Origin: Marinobacterium litorale DSM 23545
Lineage (GTDB): Bacteria > Pseudomonadota > Gammaproteobacteria > Pseudomonadales > Balneatricaceae
Length of the DNA stretch: 64,000 bases
Assembly (NCBI RefSeq): GCF_000428985.1
Contig: NZ_AUAZ01000005.1
Span: forward strand, 148,686-212,685
Direction: 5' to 3'
The first letter of the stretch is position 1; every line of letters starts with the position of its first letter. A program made the position numbers and the translations under genes. The notes under the pieces were generated by a model that was not told where the DNA came from, ran no database searches, and worked only from the letters and a program-made list of their open reading frames with translations. Below, one piece after another: positions 34,167 to 42,645 of the stretch.

Positions 34167-34469
34167 TCACCAGTCGTGGTTACGAGCCATCAGGGTGTCT
34201 TCGCCGTAGCGCCACTTCTCCATTTCGGCATCGATCTCCTGCATCTGCTCTTCGCTCATGTGAACCACATGATTGGTCTGGCAGAACGACTCGAAAGCGG
34301 CGTTAGGCATCACCAGCTCAACGAACAGCGAGGGATCGCCGATCGCAAAATCGAACTCGACGAACCGGGCGCCTTCTTCGCTACGAACACGGACATACTT
34401 GGTCAGTTGATCGAAAGCCGAGCGGCTGGTGTTGTGTTTTGTTGTGATTTGCAGATCTTCACGGCTCAT
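34167..34469 (-). CDS. dmpK: Phenol hydroxylase assembly protein
   Basis: A 100-residue DmpK/PhK protein, thought to help load iron into the oxygenase and otherwise not needed for turnover. The core FVEFDFAIGDPSLFVELVMPNAAFESFCQTNHVVHMSEEQMQEIDAEMEKWRYG is characteristic. GGAG 8 bases before the ATG supports the start. First gene of dmpKLMNOP, about 32 bases downstream of the predicted sigma54 start point. Confidence 0.94.
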   Translation of the reverse strand: MSREDLQITTKHNTSRSAFDQLTKYVRVRSEEGARFVEFDFAIGDPSLFVELVMPNAAFESFCQTNHVVHMSEEQMQEIDAEMEKWRYGEDTLMARNHDW

Positions 34470-34511
34470 CGTTTTGCTCCGGTCTGGCGCTGATGAATTC
34501 CCCCGGAACAG

Positions 34512-34527
34512 AGCAACCGATATGCCA
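34512..34527 (-). promoter_or_regulatory. Sigma54 (-24/-12) promoter of dmpKLMNOP
   Basis: On the minus strand TGGCATATCGGTTGCT fits the consensus TGGCAC-N5-TTGCW with one change in the -24 box and exact 12-base doublet spacing. The predicted start point is near 34501. The gap 34470-34846 also contains an AT-rich stretch (about 34545-34610) between promoter and upstream sites, suited to IHF-assisted looping. Confidence 0.88.
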
Positions 34528-34660
34528 ATAGCGGAAAAAGCCCGCTAAAAAAACGCGACCAATAAACTTAATACGTTGTTTTTTAAGGGCAAAAAATTAC
34601 TTAGCCGACGTAATGGAGCACAGTTGGACACGGACACCCAGCGCCCTTCAATCCAATGAG

Positions 34661-34712
34661 ATCTACGCAAATGATCAATCGACCCTTCGATTTTTTTCAC
34701 GATTTGGTGAAA
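34661..34712. promoter_or_regulatory. Candidate activator-binding region for dmpK
   Basis: Two elements lie about 160-210 bases upstream of the predicted dmpK start point. The first is a TTGATCATTTG-type site on the minus strand (34661-34679), like DmpR/XylR half-dyads. The second is TTTCAC-GATTTG-GTGAAA (34695-34712), a perfect 6-bp dyad. They lie between dmpK and the divergent regulator start. Which of the two DmpR paralogues binds is unknown. Confidence 0.5.
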
Positions 34713-34846
34713 TCCAGCTAACCATTCAATCCGATGGGGTACTTCACTTTGATGCCGATTTCTGACAACAATGAATAAGGAGCGACGCTTCAGATCGCTG
34801 CCGCCCACCCCTCGGGCAACACTACAAAGCCGGTATAAAAACAACG

Positions 34847-36553
34847 ATGGCAACCAGTACAGAACTTCAGTTTCCGGGTAGCGGAGACCTGATCTCTCAA
34901 ATCCGATTCGAAAGTGACGAAGGCAAAATCTGGCTGAACGAGCAGCGTATGCTGATGATTCACGCCAGTGTCATGGGACAGTTGCGCAAAGAGTTGATCG
35001 ACACGCTGGGCGTCCAACGCGCCAAGGGTTTTCTGATGCGCTTTGGCTACCATTCCGGCTGGAAGGATGCCGAACTTGTCAAGAAAGTCCGACCGGATCT
35101 GTCACGTCAGGAAGCGTTTTACGTAGGCCCTCAGCTTCACGGCATCAAAGGCATGGTCAAGGTGAAGCCTGTTGAGCTAGATTTTGATGTAGATAGCGGC
35201 AAGTTCCATGGTATTTTTGACTGGATCGACTCGTATGAGAGTGAGGTCCATATCAAGGAGTTCGGTGTTTCAGAGGAACCAATCTGCTGGACGCTGATCG
35301 GTTATGCCAGTGGTTACACCACCTATTACATGGGCCAGAAAATCATCTTCAAGGAGCTTCAGTGCTCCGGGATGGGAGCATCACACTGCCGCATTGAAGG
35401 GCGTCGGGCCGAAGAGTGGGACGATCACGCCGAATTGGAGCGCTATCTGCTGCCCGATCCGATTGCCGAAGAGCTTTTTGCCCTTCGCCATGAACTGAGC
35501 GAACTGCGGGAAAACTTTGGCAGCAGTGAACATGAAGAAGACTTGTTACTCAACTCGGTCGGAAGATCCGGCGCCTTTCGCAACGTCTGCAACCTGATCC
35601 GCCGCGCATCCACCAGCCGGGTCACAGTGCTGCTCCAGGGCGAAACAGGGGTCGGCAAGGAGGTGGTCGCGCGGGGTTTACACGAAAGCTCCAACCGATC
35701 GGACAAACCTTTCGTGGCCGTCAACTGCGCTTGCATCCCACCGGAGCTGATCGAAGCGGAACTGTTTGGCGTCGAGAAAGGCGCCTACACGGGGGCCACT
35801 CAGTCACGCGAGGGAAAATTTGAACGCGCCAATCACGGCACCATTTTCCTGGATGAAGTGGTCGAACTCTCACCCCGCGCACAGGCCGCCCTGCTACGTG
35901 TGCTTCAGGAAAGTGAGTTTGAAAGAGTGGGTGATACGCGAACCCGACGTATCGATGTCCGCGTGGTTGCGGCGGCCAACGAAGACCTGGAGAGTGCGGT
36001 TAAAGAGGGCAAATTCCGTGCGGATCTGTTCTATCGGTTGAACGTCTACCCAGTTCATATTCCGCCGCTGCGCGATCGTACCGAGGATATTCCGCTGTTG
36101 ATCAACCACTTCCTCGGGAAGTACCACAACCTGTATAACAAACGAACTCTGGGCGTGTCCGATATGGCGCTGAGCGCGTTGATGAGCTACAAGTGGCCCG
36201 GCAATATCCGCGAGCTGGAGAATATGATTGAGCGTGGTGTGATCCTCACCGATAACAATCACACCATCGATATGGACTCCTTCTTCCCCTCACTATCTGA
36301 GCCCAGCCATCCACTTAATGTGATCAACATGCGTGGGGAGCTTAACCGAGCGCCAGCAACAGAAACAGCGACCAATCCCCCTGCGGAGACGCCGGCCCAA
36401 CTTCTTAAAGAGGGTTTCAGTCTGGAACAGCTGGAGCATCAGCTGATTCGTGAAGCGATGGAGCAGTCTGGAGGCAATATATCGGCAGCGGCCCGTTTAC
36501 TGGGTATGACGCGCCCCCAGCTGGCTTATCGACTGAAAAAGATAGAAGAGTAG
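34847..36553 (+). CDS. dmpR: DmpR/XylR-type sigma54 activator, copy 2 (beside dmpK)
   Basis: A 568-residue paralogue collinear with the 27964 gene up to at least residue 320. It has the same sensor landmarks: His98, Trp126, zinc site Cys147/Glu170/Cys173/Cys181. The AAA+ domain has Walker A GETGVGKE (264-271) and Walker B GTIFLDEV, but the sigma54-contact loop reads GAYTGA (312-317) instead of GAFTGA. The C-terminal HTH is GNISAAARLLGMTRPQLAYRLKK. The pocket-lining region differs from copy 1 (KVKPVELDFDVDSGKFHGIFDWIDSYE against [27 protein letters not shown]), so the effector range may differ. It is divergent from dmpK with 377 bases between and probably controls that operon. Confidence 0.94.
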   Translation: MATSTELQFPGSGDLISQIRFESDEGKIWLNEQRMLMIHASVMGQLRKELIDTLGVQRAKGFLMRFGYHSGWKDAELVKKVRPDLSRQEAFYVGPQLHGIKGMVKVKPVELDFDVDSGKFHGIFDWIDSYESEVHIKEFGVSEEPICWTLIGYASGYTTYYMGQKIIFKELQCSGMGASHCRIEGRRAEEWDDHAELERYLLPDPIAEELFALRHELSELRENFGSSEHEEDLLLNSVGRSGAFRNVCNLIRRASTSRVTVLLQGETGVGKEVVARGLHESSNRSDKPFVAVNCACIPPELIEAELFGVEKGAYTGATQSREGKFERANHGTIFLDEVVELSPRAQAALLRVLQESEFERVGDTRTRRIDVRVVAAANEDLESAVKEGKFRADLFYRLNVYPVHIPPLRDRTEDIPLLINHFLGKYHNLYNKRTLGVSDMALSALMSYKWPGNIRELENMIERGVILTDNNHTIDMDSFFPSLSEPSHPLNVINMRGELNRAPATETATNPPAETPAQLLKEGFSLEQLEHQLIREAMEQSGGNISAAARLLGMTRPQLAYRLKKIEE

Positions 36554-36621
36554 GCCGCTGGTGGCATTCAAAGGCTGAAGCCCTTAAAGTCGGCGCTTTC
36601 CTATAGTGATATGCAAAGGCC

Positions 36622-37341
36622 ATGAACCTGATTCTGCTGTTTCCGGAAGACTTCACCGGCGCCGGTGAAGTGCGGCTCCATGATAGACGCCTGACCCACA
36701 TTACCGAGGTACATCGAGCCGAGGTGGGGGACTGCCTAAAAGTCGGTATGATTAATGGAGCCGTTGGTCAGGGAAAAGTCATCGCCATTGATCAACAGGA
36801 AGCGGTTCTGCGCGTCAACCTGACCCGGGAGCCCCCGGCAGCCCTGCCTCTAACACTGATTATGGCGCTTCCCCGGCCAAAAATGTTCAAACGCACCCTA
36901 CAGACTGCGGCGACGCTGGGCGTAAAAGAGCTATGGCTAATCAACTCCTACCGCGTCGATAAAAGCTATTGGGGCTCCCCTCTGCTGGAGCCGGCAGGAT
37001 TGCAGGAACATCTGCTGCTGGGCCTTGAGCAGGCGGGCGATACCGTCCTGCCCCAGGTTCATCTGCGCAAGCGTTTCAAACCCTTTGTGGAGGATGAACT
37101 GCCACAACTGTGTGAAGGCAAAAGAGCCCTGCTGGCCCACCCCTACGATGCGCAACCCTGCCCAAAGCCGTCTGATGAGCCAACGCTGCTCGCCGTCGGT
37201 CCGGAAGGGGGATTTATTCCCTACGAAGTTGAAAAGCTGGTTGACGCTGGCCTCGCTCCCATTCATCTGGGCAGCCGCATTTTGCGGGTAGAGACCGCCA
37301 TTCCCTTCCTGCTCGCCAAGCTCTTCCCAATCGGCCCTTGA
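36622..37341 (+). CDS. rsmE: 16S rRNA (uracil-1498-N3)-methyltransferase
   Basis: A 239-residue SPOUT-class methyltransferase modifying U1498 of 16S rRNA. The N-terminal PUA-like domain (about 1-70) is followed by the knotted SAM-binding domain with LIMALPRPKMFKRTLQTAATLGVKELWLI, the AVGPEGGFIPYEVEKL loop and HLGSRILRVETAIPFLLAKL. Length is normal for the family. It stands alone after the phenol cluster and ahead of the iron transport genes, and marks a return to core genes. Confidence 0.95.
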   Translation: MNLILLFPEDFTGAGEVRLHDRRLTHITEVHRAEVGDCLKVGMINGAVGQGKVIAIDQQEAVLRVNLTREPPAALPLTLIMALPRPKMFKRTLQTAATLGVKELWLINSYRVDKSYWGSPLLEPAGLQEHLLLGLEQAGDTVLPQVHLRKRFKPFVEDELPQLCEGKRALLAHPYDAQPCPKPSDEPTLLAVGPEGGFIPYEVEKLVDAGLAPIHLGSRILRVETAIPFLLAKLFPIGP

Positions 37342-37352
37342 GCATAATCCAA

Positions 37353-37374
37353 CGGCCTCATAGGACCGCTTTTT
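37353..37374 (+). terminator. Weak Rho-independent terminator after rsmE
   Basis: CGGCCT-CAT-AGG(A)CCG forms a short stem with one bulged A, followed by CTTTTT, 12 bases past the rsmE stop. Confidence 0.5.
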
Positions 37375-37498
37375 GCAGGACTTCAAAGCACTCGGCTCAC
37401 TGTAATCTTTACGACAAATGAGCCTGATCAAAGACAGGCTGATAAAAATGCATATCTTATATAAAAAATATGGTTATAACGGTAAAGTATAAAAACAA

Positions 37499-37523
37499 AA
37501 TAAGAATCATACTCACTTGCATT
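37499..37523 (+). promoter_or_regulatory. fur box: Fur box 1 upstream of the ferric iron transporter
   Basis: AATAAGAATCATACTCACTT with the following GCATT is a typical gammaproteobacterial Fur box made of NATA/T-rich hexamers (AATAAG-AATCAT). It lies about 100-125 bases upstream of the binding-protein gene, close to AT-rich -10-like sequences (TATAAA near 37487). It predicts repression by Fur when iron is plentiful. Confidence 0.65.
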
Positions 37524-37539
37524 GACACTTTAAGCAAAA

Positions 37540-37558
37540 GTGATAACAATTCGCATTA
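37540..37558 (+). promoter_or_regulatory. fur box: Fur box 2 upstream of the ferric iron transporter
   Basis: GTGATAACAATTCGCATTA fits the Fur hexamer array (GATAAC-AATTCG-CATTAA). It sits 17 bases downstream of the first box and 65 bases upstream of the start codon. Two boxes in tandem suggest tight iron control. Confidence 0.65.
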
Positions 37559-37622
37559 AGTTTTATTAAGTCCGCCTTACTTGAGGGGATTTAAATCCTT
37601 TTTGAAAACGGGGAGTTAGCCC

Positions 37623-38648
37623 ATGTCTATGCAAAAAATGCTGGTATCCACCACCCTGATCGGCGCGACCCTGGCCGGTGCGGCTCAAGCCGAAGAGGTG
37701 AACGTCTACTCATACCGCCAGGAGTTTCTGCTCAAGCCGCTGATCGAAGCATTTACCGCCGAGACAGGTATCAAGGTCAATGTCGTCTTCGCTAAAAGCG
37801 GCCTGCTGGAACGCGTTGAACATGAAGGCCAAAACACACCCGCAGACCTGATCCTGACCGCCGATATCGGCCCGCTGCATGACGCCGTCGAACGTGATCT
37901 GGTCGCACCTATCAACAGCGAAATCATCAATCGCAACGTACCGGAGCACTACCGTGCTGAAGATAACAAGTGGATCGGCCTGACTAGCCGCGCCCGTATC
38001 ATCTACGCCTCCAAGGATCGCGTAGAGCCCGGTGAGATCCAAACTTACGAAGACCTGGCTGACCCCAAGTGGGAAGGCAAAATCTGCACCCGCAGCGGGA
38101 AGCACACCTATAACCTGTCGCTGATCGGTTCCATGATCGCTCACCACGGTGAAGCGGAAACCGAGCAGTGGCTGGAAGCGGTGAAATCCAACCTGGCCCG
38201 CAAGCCTCAGGGTAACGACCGCGCACAGGTGAAAGCGATCAAGGAAGGGGTCTGCGATCTGGCTCTGGGTAACAGCTATTACTACGGTAAAATGGTCACC
38301 AACGATAAAGAACCGGAGCAGAAAGAGTGGGCAGCTTCTGCTTTCCTGGTTTTCCCGAATCAGGATGGACGCGGTGCGCACATGAATATCTCCGGCGCGG
38401 CCCTGACCAAATATGCGCCGCACCCGGAAGCCGCGGTTAAACTGGTCGAGTTCCTGACCGAGAAGCAGGCCCAGGAGCTCTATGCCGAAGCCAACTTCGA
38501 ATTCCCGGTTCGTCCTAACACTCCTTGGTCTGACCTGCTCGAAGAGCATATGGGTGAATTCAAGGGTGATGAGATCAACCTGGGCAAAGTCGCCGAACAG
38601 CGCAGTGCTGCAGCGAAAATGGTCGACAAGGTCGGCTTTGACAACTGA
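37623..38648 (+). CDS. fbpA: Ferric iron ABC transporter periplasmic binding protein (FbpA/FutA family)
   Basis: A 341-residue periplasmic ferric-binding protein with signal peptide MSMQKMLVSTTLIGATLAGAAQA. The mature part starts EEVNVYSYRQEFLLKPLIEAFTAETGIKVNVVFA. The Tyr cluster in LALGNSYYYGKM provides the phenolate Fe(III) ligands of this family, and the early YSYRQ also contributes. GGGAG 8 bases before the ATG supports the start. Two Fur boxes precede it and the permease gene follows by 52 bases. It feeds Fe(III) to the inner-membrane permease. Confidence 0.93.
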   Translation: MSMQKMLVSTTLIGATLAGAAQAEEVNVYSYRQEFLLKPLIEAFTAETGIKVNVVFAKSGLLERVEHEGQNTPADLILTADIGPLHDAVERDLVAPINSEIINRNVPEHYRAEDNKWIGLTSRARIIYASKDRVEPGEIQTYEDLADPKWEGKICTRSGKHTYNLSLIGSMIAHHGEAETEQWLEAVKSNLARKPQGNDRAQVKAIKEGVCDLALGNSYYYGKMVTNDKEPEQKEWAASAFLVFPNQDGRGAHMNISGAALTKYAPHPEAAVKLVEFLTEKQAQELYAEANFEFPVRPNTPWSDLLEEHMGEFKGDEINLGKVAEQRSAAAKMVDKVGFDN

Positions 38649-38700
38649 TATCTAGTAGATGCCCCGGCCCCGGTACGGGGCCCTGGGCCGGAGTTTGCCC

Positions 38701-40392
38701 ATGAGTGCCACAGCCGATACCACACTGCGTTCCACCCGTCCGCTACCCAAACTCCGGGTATTGCTGCCGGGCTGGTACAGTATCGGCTGGGGTACCGCCC
38801 TCCTCGTAATGCTTCCTGTGCTGGCCGTTTTCTGGCTGGCTCTGTTCCCGACCGAAAACATCTGGCCTCACCTGGCCTCGACGGTATTGCCGGTCTATAT
38901 CCAATCCACCCTGATCCTGCTGGTCGGTACCGGGGTGTTGTCGGTGGCGATTGGTGTGGGAACAGCCTGGCTGGTCACGCTCTGCAACTTCCCGGGACGG
39001 CGGATTTTTGAATGGGCGCTACTTCTGCCGTTCGCCATTCCCGCTTATGTGATCGCCTATATCTACACGGACCTGCTCGAATACGCAGGCCCCGTTCAGA
39101 TTGCCCTGCGCGATCTGTTTGGCTGGGAAACCGCGCGGGATTACTGGTTCCCGGAGATCCGCTCCATTGGCGGCGCGATCTCGATGCTGACACTGGTGCT
39201 CTATCCCTATGTCTACCTGCTGGCGCGGGCCAGTTTCCTCGAACAGTCGATGAGCATCCGTGATGCCAGCCGTATGCTGGGCTGCACGCCCTGGCAAAGC
39301 TTTTTGCGCGTTTCACTCCCGGTGGCTCGTCCCGCCATCGCGGTGGGGCTTTCGCTGGTTTCCATGGAAACAATCAACGACTTTGGCACTGTGGATTACT
39401 TCGCGGTAAAAAGTATGTCTGCCGGCGTTTATGATGCCTGGCTCAACATGGGTAACGTGGGCGCTGCGGCACAGATATCCAGCCTGATGATGATTTTCGT
39501 CGTGCTGCTGATCACGCTTGAAAGGGCGGCCCGGGCCAAATCCCGCCAATTCACGAGCGCCGACCGTTACCGCACCATTGAACGCTACCGTCTGACACCC
39601 ATGCGCGCCTGGCTTGCGTTCCTGGCCTGCGCACTTCCGGTCACCCTGGGCTTTCTGGTTCCCTTTATCTCTCTGGCCGATATGTCGATCGCCCATCTGG
39701 ATCAGTTCAGTGACACCGATTTTCTGGGTTATGCTGCAAACAGCTTTAGCCTCTCGGCAACAACCGCCGTTTTGGCCACAGTGATCGCCGTGGTGCTGGC
39801 CTACAGCAAGCGCCTGCATGCGGACAAACGGTCGCTACAGTTCGCTGCGCGCCTTTCCAACCTGGGCTACGCCCTGCCCGGTGCCGTCCTGGCGATCGGT
39901 GTGATCATCCCGCTGGCCGCGTTCGATAACAGCGTGGATGCATTCATGCGCGAGCATTTTAATATCAGCACCGGCCTGCTCCTCAGCGGCACCCCCTTTG
40001 CGCTGGTATTCGCCTACTGCGTACGCTTCCTGGCCGTGTCTGGCGGTACCGTGGACTCTTCTCTGGGTAAGGTAACGCCGAATATGGATATGGCCGCACG
40101 CTCTCTGGGTGCCCATTCGCTGCGGACACTGCGTGAAGTCCATCTGCCACTGATTCGGGGCGGACTGCTGACGGCGGTACTGGTGGTATTTGTTGACTGC
40201 ATGAAAGAGCTGCCCGCGACGCTGATCCTGCGCCCGTTTAACTACGATACGCTGGCCACCTTCGTTTATCAGTACGCCTCGGACGAGCGCATTGAAGCCT
40301 GCTCTCCGGCGGCACTGTTGATTGTTCTGGTGGGGATTATTCCGGTCATTCTACTGAGCCGTACCATTACCGCTACGCGCTCCAGCCGCTAG
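38701..40392 (+). CDS. fbpB: Ferric iron ABC transporter permease (FbpB family)
   Basis: A 563-residue permease with two fused halves of about six helices each. It has the two EAA loops expected for ABC permeases (DASRMLGCTPWQSFLRVSLPVARPAIAVGLSLVSME near 200 and DMAARSLGAHSLRTLREVHLPLIRGGLLTAVLVVFVDCMKELPATL near 470-510). The start at 38701 is chosen because GGAG is 7 bases upstream and the family N-terminus fits. No ATPase gene follows: the next gene is on the other strand, so the FbpC subunit must be elsewhere. Confidence 0.93.
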   Translation: MSATADTTLRSTRPLPKLRVLLPGWYSIGWGTALLVMLPVLAVFWLALFPTENIWPHLASTVLPVYIQSTLILLVGTGVLSVAIGVGTAWLVTLCNFPGRRIFEWALLLPFAIPAYVIAYIYTDLLEYAGPVQIALRDLFGWETARDYWFPEIRSIGGAISMLTLVLYPYVYLLARASFLEQSMSIRDASRMLGCTPWQSFLRVSLPVARPAIAVGLSLVSMETINDFGTVDYFAVKSMSAGVYDAWLNMGNVGAAAQISSLMMIFVVLLITLERAARAKSRQFTSADRYRTIERYRLTPMRAWLAFLACALPVTLGFLVPFISLADMSIAHLDQFSDTDFLGYAANSFSLSATTAVLATVIAVVLAYSKRLHADKRSLQFAARLSNLGYALPGAVLAIGVIIPLAAFDNSVDAFMREHFNISTGLLLSGTPFALVFAYCVRFLAVSGGTVDSSLGKVTPNMDMAARSLGAHSLRTLREVHLPLIRGGLLTAVLVVFVDCMKELPATLILRPFNYDTLATFVYQYASDERIEACSPAALLIVLVGIIPVILLSRTITATRSSR

Positions 40393-40415
40393 CGGCAAAA
40401 CAGTAAAAAACGGCG

Positions 40416-41360
40416 TTAGGACCACCAGTGAGAGATACCGGCGATACCCTGAGCGCCGGTACGCCAGGCTTGCTCAAGCTGAGCTTCACCGACTCCACCC
40501 AAAGCGTAAACCGGTAACGGGCAACGCTCTACCAAAGCGTTGAATTTCTCCCATCCCAGTGGATTCGCATCTGGATGCGAGGCTGTTGCCAGTACCGGCG
40601 AGAGGGTGACGAAATCAAGCCCCAAGCGAGCTGCCTGAGCCAGTTCCTCGGCGTTATGGCAGGATGCACTCAACCAGCGGCCTTTGAACTGCCCGCGACT
40701 ATCCAGCGCCATCAACCGTCGGCTGTTCAGGTGAAGAGACTGCGCACCGAGCTGGTGGGCCTGCTCCATAGAGGTATTAAGCACCACGTTAGCACCCAAT
40801 GGCTCGCAGAGCTTCACGGCCCGGCCATAGAGATCCGCCATCCGGGACTGATCTCCGTTTGGATCACGTACCATGAACAGGCGCTGACCACCCTGCAATG
40901 CGCGGGTGATATTCGCTTCCAATTGAAAGGAGGTGGATTCCACGCCGGTAATCAACAGCTGCTCAGGGAGCTGAGCTGCACGGATAATGGGGTGATTAGC
41001 CGCCGGGAACGGGTATCGGTCAAGATCGGAAGGGACCACCCATTCAATCGGCTGCCCCTCACACCCTCTCGCTTCACCGGCAAAACCGGATACCAGCCAG
41101 ACATCCAGCAGGACTGACTTGTCACTGTAGTCGTGGGCGATCCGGATCAGGGGCCGGGCCTGACGAACAGCGATGCCCAGCTCCTCTTCAAGCTCACGGG
41201 AGAGCGCCTGCTCCACAGGCTCTTCTGGCTCCACCTTACCGCCGGGAAACTCCCAGAGCCCACCCTGATGCTGGTGATCCGCGCGTTTAGCAATGAGAAT
41301 GCGCCCCTGCGGATTACGAATAACCGCTGCGGCCACATGGACCCGTTTTCTGCCCGGCAT
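40416..41360 (-). CDS. mutT: Nudix hydrolase (MutT type) fused to a thiamine-phosphate-synthase-like domain
   Basis: A 314-residue two-domain protein. The N-terminal 8-oxo-dGTP diphosphatase domain (about 1-130) has the Nudix box GGKVEPEEPVEQALSRELEEELGI. It sanitises oxidised nucleotides. The C-terminal half (about 140-314) is a ThiE/TenI-like TIM barrel (QRLFMVRDPNGD, SLHLNSRRLMALDS, LDFVTLSPVLATASHPDANPLGWEKFNALVERCPLPVYALGGV). This fusion is common in Pseudomonas and relatives near secA. The barrel's activity is not established, and the phosphate-binding positions look partly changed. It is 10 bases after argJ in the same direction. Confidence 0.93.
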   Translation of the reverse strand: MPGRKRVHVAAAVIRNPQGRILIAKRADHQHQGGLWEFPGGKVEPEEPVEQALSRELEEELGIAVRQARPLIRIAHDYSDKSVLLDVWLVSGFAGEARGCEGQPIEWVVPSDLDRYPFPAANHPIIRAAQLPEQLLITGVESTSFQLEANITRALQGGQRLFMVRDPNGDQSRMADLYGRAVKLCEPLGANVVLNTSMEQAHQLGAQSLHLNSRRLMALDSRGQFKGRWLSASCHNAEELAQAARLGLDFVTLSPVLATASHPDANPLGWEKFNALVERCPLPVYALGGVGEAQLEQAWRTGAQGIAGISHWWS

Positions 41361-41369
41361 AGAGATCGA

Positions 41370-42584
41370 TCAGCTGCGGTAGTCTGCGTTGATATGGACG
41401 TAGTCGGTGGACAGATCAGTGGTCCAGACCGACTCCCAGCTATGTCCCCGCTTGAGCACGACGTGGATCAGGATCTCTTCTCCGTTCATAACGGCCTGGC
41501 CCTGCTCCTCGGTATACCCGGCTGCTCGTCCGCCTTGCTCCACGATGCAGACATCATTGAGGTAGATCTCCAGCGCCTCTAGATCCAGGTCCTGTACACC
41601 GGCACGCCCGACACAGGCCAGAATACGTCCCCAGTTCGGATCAGACGCATAGAGTGCCGTTTTCACCAACGGAGAATGAGCAATAGTGTAGGCAACCGAG
41701 AGCGCCTCTTCTGAATCACGCGCCTGCTCAACGCGCACTTCAACAAACTTGGTGGCACCTTCACCATCGCGAACAATGGCATGGGCCAGATCCAGCATGA
41801 CCTTGTTCAGTGCATTGACGAAAAGTCCCGCCAACTCACCGCCGGCATCGATCTCAACGCCGCTCTTGCCAGTGGCCACCAGCACACAGGAATCATTGGT
41901 AGAGGTATCCCCATCCACGGTAATCCGGTTGAAGGAGCGCTCCGCGGCCTCGCTTAACCAGCGCTGTAACAGCGCCTGATCAACCGCCGCGTCGGTCGCC
42001 ACATAGCCCAACATGGTGGCCATATTGGGCATAATCATACCAGCGCCCTTGGAGATACCGGTGATAGTGACGGTCTTGCCCTGGTACTCGAACTGCTCAC
42101 ACGCGGCTTTCGGGCGGGTGTCCGTGGTCATAATGCCATGGGAGGCATCAAGCCAGTTCTCCTCACTCAGATTCTCGATAGCCGCATCCATAGCACCGAT
42201 AATCTTGTTCACCGGCAGCGGTTCACCAATAACACCGGTGGAAAACGGCAGCACTGCCGTTGGACTCACGCCGCACCGACTGGCCAGTTCTTCGCAGCAG
42301 CGAGTCGCGTCAGTCATACCCTGAGCACCGGTCCCGGCGTTGGCATTTCCTGTGTTGGTCAGCAGGTAACGCGGCTGCTCAGCCTTCAGATGTTTCTTGC
42401 TCAGCGTCACCGGCGCCGCACAAAACGCGTTCTTGGTGAACACACCTGCGACCGTCGCGCCTTCGCAGATCTCCATCACGACCACATCACGGCGACCCGG
42501 CTTTTTGATACCCGCCGATGCCACCCCAATTCGAAACCCCGGCACGGGCTTGAGTGCCGGCAATGTGTCAGGACCCACCGCCAT
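41370..42584 (-). CDS. argJ: Bifunctional ornithine/glutamate N-acetyltransferase ArgJ
   Basis: A 404-residue self-processing enzyme of arginine biosynthesis. It transfers acetyl from N-acetylornithine to glutamate and may also use acetyl-CoA. The autocleavage site is in GAGMIMPNMATMLGYVATDA, where the Thr of ATML becomes the nucleophile of the beta chain. Further marks are GVFTKNAFCAAPV, FSTGVIGEPLP and ASDPNWGRILACVGRAG. AGAGGA 6 bases upstream supports the start. It follows secA by 62 bases, an arrangement frequent in pseudomonads. Confidence 0.96.
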   Translation of the reverse strand: MAVGPDTLPALKPVPGFRIGVASAGIKKPGRRDVVVMEICEGATVAGVFTKNAFCAAPVTLSKKHLKAEQPRYLLTNTGNANAGTGAQGMTDATRCCEELASRCGVSPTAVLPFSTGVIGEPLPVNKIIGAMDAAIENLSEENWLDASHGIMTTDTRPKAACEQFEYQGKTVTITGISKGAGMIMPNMATMLGYVATDAAVDQALLQRWLSEAAERSFNRITVDGDTSTNDSCVLVATGKSGVEIDAGGELAGLFVNALNKVMLDLAHAIVRDGEGATKFVEVRVEQARDSEEALSVAYTIAHSPLVKTALYASDPNWGRILACVGRAGVQDLDLEALEIYLNDVCIVEQGGRAAGYTEEQGQAVMNGEEILIHVVLKRGHSWESVWTTDLSTDYVHINADYRS

Positions 42585-42645
42585 GACCTATCCTCTGCTG
42601 ATTACTGAACGCGTTGCTGTTGGATCACTATAGACCACGGGCCGG

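Noticed and set aside
40385..40402. GCCGCTAGCGGC palindrome at the end of fbpB as a terminator
   Set aside because: It has no loop and lies at the stop codon without a U run.
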